From Oscheius tipulae (taxonomy: Eukaryota > Nematoda > Chromadorea > Rhabditida > Rhabditidae), in the NCBI GenBank assembly GCA_037178975.1, contig JASJZH010000006.1, positions 3,968,001-4,032,000 of the forward strand: a stretch of DNA of 64,000 nucleotides, read 5' to 3'. Of the stretch, positions 22,459 through 35,611 are shown in pieces. Made by a program: the position numbers and the translations under genes. Below the pieces are notes generated by a model. It ran no database searches. It saw nothing but the letters and a program-made list of their open reading frames with translations, and had not been told where the DNA came from. Positions within the stretch are counted from its first letter, which is position 1; each line of letters starts with the position of its first letter.

Positions 22459-24224
22459 ATGACCGAGATGGAAAAACAGAGCCGACAGACGCTGCAAATA
22501 CTTGTTATCGCCCTAATTGTGGATATGCTTGCTTTCACATGTATCCTGCCTCTCTTCCCAGGAATTATTAACTTCTATTCAACCAAGGGACACAGGGTGA
22601 ATCATTGTTTTGAGGTGACTTAACTGTTTTTCAGGATTGGTTATATGACATAGTCGTACAATTCCTACAGTCTTTTCAAAGGGCAATCGGGGCACCCCTA
22701 AATGAGAGATACAACAATGTATTCTTCGGAGGTATGATTCGTCATTTTCTTTCGCATTTTCAAATCAGGGCTCTTGGGATCGGTGTTCAGTGGTCTCCAA
22801 TTTATTGCCTCACCCACGTTGGGAGCTCTTTCCGATGTTTATGGTCGAAAAAGAATGCTTCTGCTCTCTTGTGTAGGAACTTTCGTCTCCTACGCGGTAC
22901 GTCTTTTACTTTGATTTTCTAGTTTACAGACCATTTTCAGGTTTGGCTCAAAGCTGAAACTTTCAGTCTTTTTGTGATTTCCCGCATTATTGGCGGGCTT
23001 AGCAAAAGCAACATCAATATCGCCACAGCTGTCGTTTCTGATATTTTTAAGCCGGATGATCATCCCAAGGGCATGGTAAAGAGGCAAAAGAGAAAATGCG
23101 AACGGCGAAATTTAGGCGATGATTGGAATTGCCTACTCTGTTGGATTTCTTGTGGGACCCATGATTGGGGCGTACTTTTCTACTATTGCCCCAAAGGTGC
23201 GTAAGTGTTTTGAATCTTTGGACAAAGGGTTTCAGGATGCGTTTTTCTACACACCTGCCATATTTTCTATTGCCCTCACTCTGTTGCAGTTTGTAATTGT
23301 GGCTTTTCTTCTCCCAGAAACGCTAATCACAAGTAAAAGAGTAAGACAGTCGCCTATTTCACAACCTGTTATATTCAGAAGACAAGTGAACAAGTCTTGA
23401 AAAAGGCTAACTCACTCGTCTCACCAGCTGAACTTTTCCAATTCACAGCAGTCGACGCGAAACAGGAAAGTAAGAGCAATCCCTCAATTTTTCAATTTCT
23501 ACTTTTAGCCAAGCACGAAATGCAACGTTTCGGAAATGTATATTTTCTGTATCTCTTCCTGTATGCCGGTCTGGAGTTCACACTCCCCTTTCTCACACAC
23601 TTGAGATTCGATTTCGGGAGGTAAGATAAAAAAACATGAACTTCCTCTCATTATCTTGTTCAGCATGCAGCAAGGAAAAATTTATCTCTTCACGGGACTC
23701 ATTATGCTGCCGATTCAGGGACACTTCGTTCGAAAAACACCTCTTCACAAGTCAGTCCAATTATAATTTAAAAATTTGACTTGTTTTCAGACAAAAACGG
23801 ATGGCTGAGTATGGAATCATGACAATTGTGCCTTCCTACCTAATCATTGCCGCTGCAAACTCTGTATACATGCTCTACCTCGGTTTAGCTCTTTACGCAT
23901 TTGGTTGGTGCCACACTCTTTGAAAAACGGTTTTTGTTCAGCTTCTGCCACGGTGGTTACTTGTCTGACGTCTTGTGTATCATCTCTTCACACGAGTAGT
24001 GACCGTGGAGCTCTTACTGGAGTGTTTCGCAGTTTGGGAGCTTTGGCAAGAGCCTTGGGACCACTTTTCGCTTCGATCTGTAAGTTATCAGTGTGTGTTT
24101 TAAGTAGAAACCTCTAGTGTTCTGGCTGATCGGACCCGTTTCCACCTACACCATAGGAGGAATCCTTCTTTTGGCGCCTCTTCTGCTCTTGAAAAAGATC
24201 AAGAACCCTGTAAAGTCCGACTGA
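22459..24224 (+). CDS. MFSD10-type major facilitator superfamily transporter
   Basis: A multi-exon gene encoding about 430-450 residues with MFS helices throughout. Marks in order: LVIALIVDMLAFTCILPLFP (helix 1), RYNNVFFGGLLGSVFSGLQF, LGALSDVYGRKRMLLLSC (the MFS A-motif between helices 2 and 3), SRIIGGLSKSNINIATAVVS, IGIAYSVGFLVGPMIGAYFS, VAFLLPETL, and the C-terminal half ending LLLLKKIKNPVKSD. This order and wording match vertebrate MFSD10 (TETRAN), for example its RLIGGISKGNVSLSTAIVAD. MFSD10 has been described as an organic-anion carrier; the substrate here is unknown. No catalytic or topological break was seen. Confidence 0.9.
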
Positions 24225-24487
24225 ATCTGTACAAACCTTGCCTTCTCTTTGGCTCATTGAAGATACCCGTGCCTTTTAACTGTATTAATGTTTACGAGTA
24301 TGTTTGTATAATGCATTGTCAATCATATAGAGAATGGTAAATTATTGCACCGAATTCGTTACTTGAATAGAGTTCGCTTGAAGGGTGTAAGGCTTGAAAA
24401 ATGCAAACGGCTGTTATAGAAGTGACATGAAAACTTTGACTTTGGCACTGAAACGGAAGCGGATAAAAAAGACATAAGCATGGCTCT

Positions 24488-24493
24488 TTTATT
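24488..24493 (-). terminator. polyadenylation signal of the small secreted-protein gene
   Basis: TTTATT on the plus strand (AATAAA on minus) lies 7 bases past the stop codon of the minus-strand gene at 24500-25088. Confidence 0.45.
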
Positions 24494-24499
24494 ACAATT

Positions 24500-25088
24500 T
24501 TAGTGGAATCCATTTTGACCAATGCCGATTTCGCGTCCGAATGTTTTGTATAGTTCCTCTCTTCTGCCCATGATTTCTCGCTTCTGATCAGATGTGAGTA
24601 CCCTCGCCAGGAATACGCTTACAGTCCTCCAACCATCTCTTCTTGTACCTCCTACATCCTGAAATCACGTGTCTATCATAATGGCTATAAAAAATTGGGT
24701 GCAGGTGCAATTGTTGCAAGAAAAATGAATAAAGACCGGGACACGTGTCCTATGCAGATACGAACCCGAACGGTCTGAAGAAGACGCTTCAGCGCATGCC
24801 ATTTCTTCGCAGTAAGATATTTGTGAACAAAATCCTGGAAAAGGATGTAACTGTGGATGGTGTTTGACTTACTTTCGCCGCTTCGACCATCATTTCAACT
24901 TCTAAATGCGGTTCAGGGAATTGAAAGTTAGCTTCTTTGCTCTCTTCTACTTCATCCTCAGTGATGGTATTATTAGTAATTGAGGTATTCTCTTCGATAT
25001 CTGTCGTATCCTGAGAGTGTCCTTGTCCGAAGCTTTCTTGACCGTTACATAGAAGTACGAAACTTAGGAGAATGTGAAATGGAAACAT
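24500..25088 (-). CDS. Small secreted protein of unknown function
   Basis: Minus strand, three exons. The first has a signal peptide (MFPFHILLSFVLLCNGQ) and an acidic, Thr/Asn-rich stretch with potential N-glycosylation sites (ENTS, NNTI), then VEMMVEAAK. The second reads DFVHKYLTAKKWHALKRLLQ, and the third DVGGTRRDGWRTVSVFLARV then LTSDQKREIMGRREELY to the end. The basic C-terminal half is probably helical and would be about 80 residues after the acidic pro-region. I do not recognise the family. A secreted adaptor or a precursor with an acidic propeptide are possibilities only. A polyadenylation signal directly follows the stop, and the gene is convergent with the MFSD10-type gene. Confidence 0.6.
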
Positions 25089-27644
25089 GTGTCAGAGGTA
25101 GTGCCAAGGAAAGATGGCAAACGCTTAAATTGTCAAGTTCTGCAACAAACAGGTTCATTGTACAATATCGCGATGGCACTTGAATAAAGGTTACATTGAA
25201 GCAGTGCCTGTTCGGGCACCAAAAAGCAATTCGCATCGTTCCTCGGACAGGAGGAAGGCGCTGAAAACAACTTACCAGTTAGCATCACTTTTCATTCGAG
25301 GGACCGAATAATCACCAAGCTTTAGAGCAAAAAGTCCAGGACCAAACGAGGTCACTATCTTAGGTTAAGGTACCTTATGGTAAGTTGTTATCTTTGAGAT
25401 AGAACGTACCAAATGTGCTTATTTGCTGGCACCTACGAATCACTTTGACCATTGTCACCCAGTACTTTACCATCCTGAGGTAGGTATGCGTCCGCATGAT
25501 TAGAAAGAAGTGTTTCTGATTGAGTAAAAACTGGTTGAGTAAAACACTTTTCGTGACCAAGCATATCTGGAATGCTGTTCTTTTTCTATCACACCCACGA
25601 CATGAAAAGAGCAATTCCTAGAGAGTGTCCGTTTTGCTACAAAAGTTACTCTGTACTTATCCGATGAATACAGTTGTGAGTATATTCCAAATTTCTCGGA
25701 CACTTTCATACGAAGTACACGCTCTTATTTCCTCAAGGGCTGGCCAGGGGCGGGGTCGGAGGTCTTCCCGCGCGCATATCTTTGTTTTCCTTAACGCAAG
25801 CCTCTTCTCGCCCTCTTGCATACATTGGCTCCCCTTCATTAGCACGACCTAGACATTTGTAGTCCCGAAAGTTTTTTGTGGGGCTTCGAATGACACGAGA
25901 TCCATTGAGAAGCACTTAGGGCGCAAGTATACGGATAAATTGCGTATAATTGCAAGTATAACGATGCAGTGACCACAGCTGTTGGCTGGCAGAACTGGAC
26001 ACACGCCATTAGAGAACGCTCAGCCGACCGACCACGCGTAAAAACTCATCGCAATCAAACTCTTAGGGCCAGTCGCATCTGGGCAGGGTGCATTTCATCT
26101 TTTTTAAATTCTATCCGTGGTCCAATTGGACGAGTGTCCTCTAGACCACTTTGAAAACCCGTGCAACACTTTCTTCCTCGTTTTAAGACTATATTCTCAC
26201 ATATATCGTCGTTAGTCGGATCCCAGAGGTCCCATTGCTTTTAGTATTTGTCACTTGCGACCAATAACAACATGTGTTTAGCTGCACCCGAGCATCAGAC
26301 TGGTCGAAAAGGGAACAAGAGTTCTCTCCTTTAAAAGCAATCTGATTTGGGGGCGTCTACGGAGCAATCCACCCAATTACCGCTTTCCTGCGCAGAGTAT
26401 CCGCAACACAATTTAGTCTGGTTTCATAGTGTGCTGCAATTAGCGTAGCCTCTTGATTGAGCATTGTGCCGCCGTTCAACTGTTGCCCAATATAATTCCT
26501 TCCGAGGCTGTATCTTCCGTTTGTTCCCAAGCAGTCCATGCGTGAACAGCTCGAAATTGCCTTTGTAATTCCCTTTTTCACTCGATCTTTCCCACTTTAA
26601 TGTCCCGCTGGACAAGAAATATTTACATGCTGCAATTAGAGGGAAGATTGTGCTACGGCATTTGCATGCCAAAAGGAACATGTGCCGGCCGCGCCGTATG
26701 AGCGCACTGTCAGAGGCCAGCCAATCAATATTGCTTGGCAGTCACACCAGGACCTAGTGGCCTTTACTCTCACTACAAACAGCTGTTTTCCGAACTTGTT
26801 TTCATCTAATTCTTGGCTTCATTTTTTTATGATCAGCTCCTATGACATCAAGAAAAAGAAATCGCATTTTCATGACCCCTGTTGTTTTATTAATAATGTC
26901 ATCATGTGGTCAGCTAGCCGCTTTCGCATGCCATATGTTTGAATGCGTTGTGAATCATTCAAAACAGTTGATAAGACTGTCGGCCGCGGCCCTTTTACCC
27001 CTGATCGCCTCATCAATCTATACAGCTCCCAGCACTTCCATTTCTGTCCTTTCACTTAAAAAGTTTTTCCCATCAAAGGTCTGGGTCGAATGACAAAACA
27101 TGACTAGTTTCTGAGTAAGGGTACCCTTGTCTGGGAAACAGTAGCTCCGCTTATTGGCTCCCTTACTCGTAAAAAGTCTCGCCTCTGCCTCTACCTGCCA
27201 AGACGCATTAATATACTCTCACGAGATCCCCGTTACCTCGATATCCTTCTCTGAGACTCAATCGATAGCTCAATGACGTTTTCTCTATAAACATTCTGTT
27301 GGGAACGCCTATTTCTTTATACATAGGTGGAAAACACTCAGCTGCAAAGCTCTCTCCTTCCCTTTCTTATCTCTTCCTTTTTTAGTTTTTGCCTTCTGTC
27401 AGAAAGTTCTGGGTTAATGAGTGGACAGAAGGTTGGCACGGACAGCCAAACGACTTGGTTAGCCGAGGACAGCTTATATTTATCATTAATGGCGCCATGT
27501 GGTCACCTAGTCCGTGTAATAAGTGATGTTCTTCCTCCGTGATTGATCTCTGTTCTCCTTGCCCTACCCCTGAAAACACCATTCTTCAGTTATAAGACAT
27601 TTTTCAGCACCCGCAGAATGTGTCACGTCTAATTTCACAACAAG
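25089..27644. other. 2.5 kb intergenic stretch
   Basis: No supported gene. A GC-rich patch at 25737-25780 (GGCCAGGGGCGGGGTCGG) stands out from its AT-rich surroundings. Open frames here are short and without resemblance to families. Confidence 0.45.
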
Positions 27645-30523
27645 ATGATTACGTGGTTGCTGGAGCTGATTAGCTCAATTCCTCACTTTTCCTTCGGGTT
27701 CAAGACCATTTCCGCCGATTTCAGCTTGGATTGGAAGAGCGAATATGCTCAGGTATGCGTTTTACACTTCCGAAGTGTAGGTCTGTTTGATTGACAACAA
27801 ACGTCATATAATATTGCTCCGTTTTCACACTTCCCCGTGGCAGGGGGATTCTCATGGAGATACGAGGTCGTTCTATTGCGATCGTTCTCCTGATTGATGA
27901 CTGAATTAATGGGCCTAGAAGAAATAAAATTTGCCGCAAAGGTCATATCCCAAATTCTATCCAGCATACAAACAAGTTCATAACTTATTTTCATTTAGAG
28001 TCTCGCTTTGATTGCTGCCGCCATCGGAGCTGTTGCCCTTCTTCTTCTACTGACGATCACCATCACGTGGATCTGTCAATGCTGCACGAAGGATGATGTG
28101 GCCGGAAAGTCTCGAAGACAGGTCCTCCGCTTATCGAGGATCTTATTCGCTCTCAGTCTCTTCTGCTTGTGAGTATCCATGACGATTCTCAGGAGTCAAA
28201 GTGTCCTGTTTACGCTAAGAAAATTTGATAGCCCGTGGGGATGGTGTTGACTTCTGTTTGCCTTCATAAAGGCCACAATGGAGCACTTTCTTAAGTTTGC
28301 AGCAAGCCTCTATTGATCTGTCAAGCATAAACAAAAGATGATTTATAGAACTGATCAAAATGATTTAGCATTCTGTTGGGAGTATGCTTATTCGCAAACG
28401 AATGTATCAACAGAGGAGTGCAATCGTCTATCAATGGAATTACCGATGTCAATAGACAGTTCCGTCTGGCTGTTGCTCAGGTATGTTTAATGGAAAATGC
28501 ATTCATTCTGAAACATTCTAGACACATTCTCTGAACAATACTTGCCAAAATGGAACAGTTCACGTTCAGCAGTTGGAGGAGCTAGTTCATTCGGAAAGCA
28601 AGAAGCCTGGAGTCAACCAAACTGTATCGTTCTGATTATTCTTTTTTGATTCTTCTTATGCTTTAGCTTGTCGGTGAAGTTGACGTCCTTTTGACAAATA
28701 TCACGGATCGTCTGGGTTCGGTCACACAAATCCTGCGCAACATGGAAAAGATTATCGGAGAGTCTACGTTCTTTGAAACTGTTCAAGTCAATGCTCAAGT
28801 TTATGAGACAGAAAGGTTGGTTGGTGTCTAACTGGATCTTTGTCAACATACGGAGCTACACTTGACTTCTATGTTTGCCTATCATGGTAACCTTATATGC
28901 GATCCAGCTGCCAAATTATCTTGTTTGCTCTAGCAGCTCAATATGGGTTGGGAAAGAAGACCTTGTAATCAATCACATAGTCTAATTGAGGATGCAACAA
29001 TTTGTAGCCTTTCTTTGTATTAAGACGCGCTTTGTCATTGATGTGATGGATACGAATCCCTGCCATCTGGTGGGACTGCTGACCTTCTCGCATTACCACA
29101 GTCATATATCCTCCAGGTCCCAGATGTGGAAAATGTCTCACACACATTTCAATACAAACAAAACCGTTTCCGAATTTTCAGATGGCTCACCGTGCTCATT
29201 CTTCTGATCATCATGATTGGAGTTTTCTTCGCCGGACTTCTCTCCTTCTGTCGTCGCTCGAAATCGATCGCTGTTGGCTTCTCGGGAGCTGGAATGGTCA
29301 TTTTCGTCGTAACTTGGATTCTTCTCTGCGTGGTCGCTGCTTCTACTGTCGTAAGTTCTTGCTACATAGCCTATCGATGCCATGTACTTGATCCTTCTTC
29401 TAGAGACCAGTGAAAGTTTGATAGCAAAACGTTCAGGCTCTTGCTGACTTCTGTACTCGTGGAGACAAGTACATTCAGCAGCACATCAACCATCAAATGA
29501 TCGACACCATGACGTTCTACAACAAATGCGACGAGCGACCCACTCACGACAACGTACCAGACTCTCTTCAAGCCACCAACATCAGCAACATGCTCTCGGA
29601 CATTCAAGTGACCAAGACCAAACTGGACTCTCTCCTTGATCAAACATTTAACCACAGTGAACTGGTTTGTAGTTTCAAATTTTGTGTACCAAAAATGCTC
29701 TTGTAGGTGGCCAACACATCTGCCATTTTCAACCTGGATGCCACTGCCTCTCTCAAACAAATTGGTGCCTTGGAGTCGGCTGTCGCTTGTTATGCTTTCC
29801 GAACTGATGTCCGTGCTATGCATGCCGGTCTCTGCGAGCAGTCCGTGTAGGTCCTTGAACTTTATCGTTTCTAGCTGTTTTCTTTAGGTTTGGTGCCATT
29901 ATTCTCACCATTTGCCTCCTGCTCTTAGGAACCTTCTTATTCATCGTCCTCGTCATCGTTTCCAAGTCTTGGAAGCTGTTCAGCCGCTTGTGAGTACTTT
30001 TTCTATATATGTTTTTGTTGCACGTCTTCCCTCGTTGAGCACTTTTTGTCAGCTATTCACCGGAACCTTGCTCACACTTGATACCGCAATTCAACGGTAC
30101 TCTCGTGAATCACACACGACTTGGGTACGTTTGTGTAGTCTGGTCCTAGCACGTAGTTTTCGAGAGGTTGACACTGCTCAGTTTAATTTTGAAAATGATA
30201 ACATTTTTTCAGGCCCTCCGATTACGTCGAGGTTGACGAGGATGATCCGTTCTTCCCTCGAGGAAATGATAGCAACATCCCTGTGGATATTTATGGAACC
30301 CACATGTTCAATCCGCGCACCCGGTTAGCAAGTCTTTTATCCCTATATTCAAGTTTTTAGTGACCGTACCGAGCCCTCGACTAATACCACGATTGCCACA
30401 GCAAACGGTGTTGGAAACGATGAAGCTGCTGTCCCTCTTTGGCGCAACTCGCAGCAGGCGAGCATCTCCGGAAACTACGCCGATCAGTCCTACGGCAATT
30501 ACCAAAATCGCTACGACGTGTAA
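27645..30523 (+). CDS. Tweety family membrane protein
   Basis: A multi-exon gene beginning MITWLLELISSIPHFSFGFK, like other tweety N-termini. Membrane segments follow: ALIAAAIGAVALLLLLTITI with an adjacent WICQCC, the exon beginning ILLGVCLFANECINRG, then RWRLTVLILLIIMIGVFFAG, GMVIFVVTWILLCVVAASTV, and a fifth, GAIILTICLLLLGTFLF. Five helices with long extracellular loops and N-glycosylation sites (NGT, NIT, NHS) fit the family. CTRGDKYIQQHIN carries an RGD. Tweety proteins were proposed as chloride or volume-regulated anion channels, and structures instead suggest lipid handling; function is unsettled. The C-terminus is acidic, Asn/Gln/Tyr-rich and ends YQNRYDV. A 72-nt segment (30053-30124) may be a cassette exon. 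Confidence 0.93.
30053..30124 (+). other. candidate 72-nt cassette exon in the tweety gene
   Basis: Flanked by TTTTTGTCAG and GTACGT splice signals inside the last long intron. It starts and ends in phase 2, like the flanking exons, so inclusion or skipping both keep the frame. It would insert 24 residues containing YSPEPCSHLIPQF and the N-glycosylation-like NGT and NHT. Confidence 0.5.
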
Positions 30524-33500
30524 ATCCTTATAGTATTGTGTCATCACCCCTCTTCTGCTCCTACTTCTGCTTCAACCCTTTTATTCGAAGCCATCTGTTT
30601 TGTATCTCACCTGTCTTTGTGGCTACCCGTGCTGCTTGCGTGTATTGTGCCCAGCACAATTGCATAATGTGCAACTTCTATTTAATTTCTTTCACTGTGC
30701 ACTTTCTTTATATCTATTCATTCCATATGACTACCAGAGATCAAATGAAGCCTTCCATTTCTAATCTTCTATAATTCTCTTTGCAGTAAGCCTAGCGATT
30801 GACGTAACAGTTGTAGAAAATGGAGTGTGTTTGCAAAACCACAGAAAACAGCATAGCATCAAAGAGATGTAGACATCAATTAAAACATCATCGGTCTTTT
30901 CGAGATCGTAAAGAGCGAGCAGACACCAATAGACACCAGACCATTGGGTTCTTTGTTTTCTCTTGGCCAAAGTTTTGCTCAATTATGAATAGCAGGAAAT
31001 TTGTGGAAGTATGGCGGAAATAACTTTCCAAGAAACCAATCTCTTCTTAATTTCCTGGACGCGATTGTCTTAACTTCACGCTCATCCCTTCCGTGATTGT
31101 TTGAAAAAAGCACTTTTGAGTTAAGCTGTCTGACACCGGTTGAATGTCATCTCTATTAGCAGAGTCTCTACATTACCTATTCGAGTTTATTTTGACCATC
31201 TTTGGTGCAAACGCATTGTTCCATGAAAGACATTTACTCACACATCCCGTATCTCGTTTATTGGTGATCCACGCGGCTTAAAAGACTTTGAAGTTAAGAA
31301 ATGACAGCATTGGTGGAAGCCAATTGAACTGGCTTCTTCCTTTATGGTTTTCTCCTTCGTGTGACAAGATCATCTTATTGCTCATTTCCCTGCAATATCC
31401 TTGTACTTTTTGAAGAGATCTGAATATAATCAACATTTCCCGCTTTTTTGGTTTCCCAGTCTGCCCAGACGCTCTCTTCTTTGATCAATTCGTAAACGTT
31501 GCGATCTTAAGTACATAGGTTAGTAGGAACAGAAACATTCAACTTTCTGTCTGTCTAATCCTGTTTGAAGATACTGTTCCTAGCAGATTTGCAGGCACAA
31601 ATAAGAATTCAGTCTAAATTTGCAATCTTTTTTTGGGTTAGAGGTAGTTAAAACAATCCCATTCATCCAATCCTAAAGCACTAACCCGAATCCAGACTAG
31701 CCATTTGCAAAAAAAGACTTCCTTAAAAACCACGTGTCTTTTCCACTCGTTTTATTGGTAAATAAAATGAAAATGTTCTTTTGAGGCAAAGCAGTAAAAC
31801 AGTCGCTCTGTGTATAAAAATGTGTTGCGTTTGTTTCTTTTTATATCATATTCATCTTCAAAACCATTCGTTATACTAGCAAACCCCATAAGTTTTCTTT
31901 TTTTGCTAAGAACGCACCTACAAATGAGATTTGATTTTTGGAGGTTGAAGCAGTGTGGCACCGACTACACCTATTTTAAGGAGTTTCATCACGCAATCTT
32001 TTTGAATGGGTACCACGACTGTCCCGGAAAACCTTATCGAACTCATAAATCACGAGACACTTTCTTGCAGTAGGCAAGAAACCTTTATCCGTCCGAGAAA
32101 ATGTTCTCGAGTAATCCCTTGATCTTCTTCCCCAACATTTCCACCTCCGCCGCTCTGGAAGACCAAAGAATTTTGCAGTGAAAGAATCTGTTCTTTCAGT
32201 CTCACTAATGATTGCTCAGTTGAGAGTCAAGGGCGGATCAAATTGCAGACAAAAATCTCGGTTAGAGTTTGGCATAATTAGAATTTCACTAAACTCTTTG
32301 AAGTCGGCTTGACATCTTCTAGTTTATGACACATCTTCCAATATTTTAAGAACCTTAGTGACTGGCCAATCGGGGGAGATCCGCTGAAAAGAGGCTGAAC
32401 CCAAATAAGCAGGAGTTACTACGTAGAGATGCGCCTCAACTACTCAACTTCGGGTGCAATAAGCCGCTTTCGTATTGCGCACATGATGTCGAGCAAGTTT
32501 TAAAGTGTATTTCTCTCTATAAACAGTCTTCGAAGATTTCCTCCTCGCAAGTTTTTCTATCTCTAAGTATATTCACGCCGTTGCATTCCCACAGATTCCT
32601 GTTACCTTCCCTTCGTGTCTCTGCTCAGCTTAATCGAAAAACTTTTTGAGGAATCTTTCCACAATTGTGTGTCTAAAGTTTACTAACTGAGTAATCTGCA
32701 TTTCTCTAGTTCAAGTAGCAGTGTAGAACGAAATTATGTCTAAGGGTCTGTCATACTTCTTCAGACATCTCAAACCCTTATGCCACAACAAACTATTCTC
32801 CAGTAGTAACTATGTCACCATAGGCATGATTCCGCCCCCAGATTTTGAGATCTATTTCAGCTCATTGAAGGAGCTCAGGGCGTCATTCGAAGTCTACCAG
32901 CAGCTGTCCCTCTGTTATATACGTTTGATCAGTAGGAGCAGTGATGTGATATATCGTACTCACTACCCCATTTTCCGTGTACCTCGTACTAATTTCACTT
33001 CTTTGAAGTACGAAGCTATTCCGGTTTCAAACTTGTTTACTTTTTGATTATGATAGAATTTGGCTTTTGACCATGTGTGTTGCTCTCTCCTAGTCATACT
33101 ACTGAACGAAAGTTGATTTCTGCTGCTGTAGCAAATTTTAGCATTCAGCTGCCTGCTTGATCATAGAAACTATGCATTATTCACAATTATTCGGGTAAAT
33201 ACAAACGAACGGAAACAGCTGAATCTCTAAAATATAAACTTGGGTGCGTCCAGACTCCATCCGCATACGAAAGATCCTTATGCTCACGGAAATGAGAACG
33301 TCTGGTCGTCGATGACGTGTCAACCTCTTTACCTGCTTTTCTGGCTCTCACCTTCTTATCCAATAAGCTCACCCAGTTAGCGTGATTGAACTTGGGTGCA
33401 AAAACACAGCTGTGCAGAGGAGTGCTATTCTAGTGTAAATCCCGCAAATTTACGTGAAAAATCAAAATATCGGGTATTTATCGTGTTATTTTATTTACTC

Positions 33501-35611
33501 TCGAGTCACGTCACACATCCGTTCGTCTTGGGTTACTCAGAGAGCGAGTTGTGATATCCATGGCTGAGACTTTGAAACATAACACGTTTTGATACACTCA
33601 ACATATCCCATTAAACCTTCTTAGCATGTTTGGCCACTAGTAACCCAGATTTTGGGAAGGCTTGGTAGACAGAACGTTTTCAAGTAATTACCTTGTCGGT
33701 TTATGACTGACAGTCAATTAGGAATGGCCATACTCAAAGTTTAGTTCCTCCATAAGCTTTTGTTGTTCACTCAGTTTCTTGAGTACCTTCTTCGAGGCTT
33801 ACTGTATCTATGATTGCCACTTTGAGGTCTTTGCTTTTTATGCATCTATTTGCAAATTACATCCAGAATCCTTGATCCATGATATTGTAAATGAGTTGTC
33901 CCATTATGTGACGCAGCATTGCCAGAGTTCAAGTATCTTTCTGACTGTGTGGGTTGTCTTAATCCTCAACTGATCAACTGATCTAACAGAAAACAACTGA
34001 TCTTACTCATTATAGATGAATTACCCTTTTGCACAAAATATCGTTTTCCCCGATACGTTGAACCGTAGTCTACCTCGTGTTACTAATCTGGATTACCGAA
34101 ATATCGGCCGGATCATGCGATTGTCATTGCTCAAGTTGTTTTGCCCAAAGACATATGCCCTGACTAGGAAATAGCCCATTAGCACATTAATCCTGATTCA
34201 TTAACATGCGCGTTTCTCTATGTATCAAATGTACCACCCTCATCGTGTTGTTTGCCGGAAGTTTGAAGATATCTTGATATCGTCATTTTAGGAAGTTAAA
34301 CTTATCAAGTTTCTACTACCTCTTAGTCTGTACACTACGTGCATAGGCAGATAATTTTCACAAAATTATCAACAATAATCAATTTGCGTAGCATCCACTT
34401 TCCGGCCACAATTATCAGGTCGCAATTCATTAGTCGGTCAGGGAAACGCACTTATTCTCAAAACTTTTAACGCGATTGGTATACAACGCACATGACAATT
34501 TTGTCTTTTTGGATGCTGGCGTGAGCCTCAACTCCAAATAACGTCATTACCCGAAAGCTTCTGGATACTCCCCTAAAGTTTTATGGTCAATCAAGACTCG
34601 TAAAAACCTTGTTCGTTAGTGCTTCCTGTTGGGCTGAATTGGTGTGATTCGACCAGGAAAGTTTATTAAGATCTTCGTTCTGTCCAGAGAGTGCACTGAT
34701 ACGATGATGTGGCTAAAGGTGAGCCTTCTTAATCATGAATAAACCTAAAGTTTTCTTGCACTAGATAAACAGCTTTCCATCCGATGCCTTTTAACAAAGA
34801 GTGCTTTTTCAATGTTTTGCATAGATCGTTTGCTCGCTTTGGTTTTAATGTTTTGTGCTTCCGTTTGCGTGATAGACAGACAAACATTCCTTCCCTGGGT
34901 TACTTTTTTCTTGAATGTGCGTCAGTCATAACCTCAACGTCTCCAACCCGTTGACTTTAGTAAAAGGGATTCTTCTCCGTTGCTTTTGCAACACTGGAAT
35001 ATGCTATGTGGAAGTTCAAACACGACAATGTCTTATGTTTGCTAAAAAAACTGTCTTTTTCGTAACCCCTTTCCATTGTACAAATCACATGCCTAAATGT
35101 ACTGGTCTTCAGTATGGGTTATAAATTAGTTCTCGTGCTCTTCTGAGCAAAATATCAGTGACCATCAGTCAATGACAATAGCTCTGCCACAGCCGCGGCA
35201 CTGATTCGGTCATATGTTCCATCCGAAGTATATATCACCTCCGCCTGTTTTCTCGCTTGTGTACGGCACTTCAGAATGCGGAACTGAATAGCTAACACTG
35301 CCATGACATACTCTTTCATTATTTAAAATCTTGTCACCTATACTAATTTTTTTACTCTGTGTAGAAATCGGACTACAGGGCATTTGGCCAAATAACAGAT
35401 TCGTTATATATAACAAGAGAAATATTTGCGAAAATCACTTGTTCGGTTCTGTTCGTGGCATTTCATAGCTCCGTGTGATTTCGCCTGGTTGACTTCTTTG
35501 TCTTACTTAGTGGCATTAACCTTATTTTGCCTGCCAACGATGTTTGATCCGGCAATTTTCTCAAAAAGAAAAGTTCATTAAAGTCTCCTTTCTATACTCA
35601 CTTCATTACAG
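30524..35611. other. 5 kb gene-poor stretch
   Basis: AT-rich with only short open frames. A minus-strand frame around 33187-33430 (containing KVRARKAGKEVDTSSTTRR) is the most protein-like, but it has no start context, splice partner or known family. Probably regulatory DNA of tweety or the GPCR gene. Confidence 0.45.
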
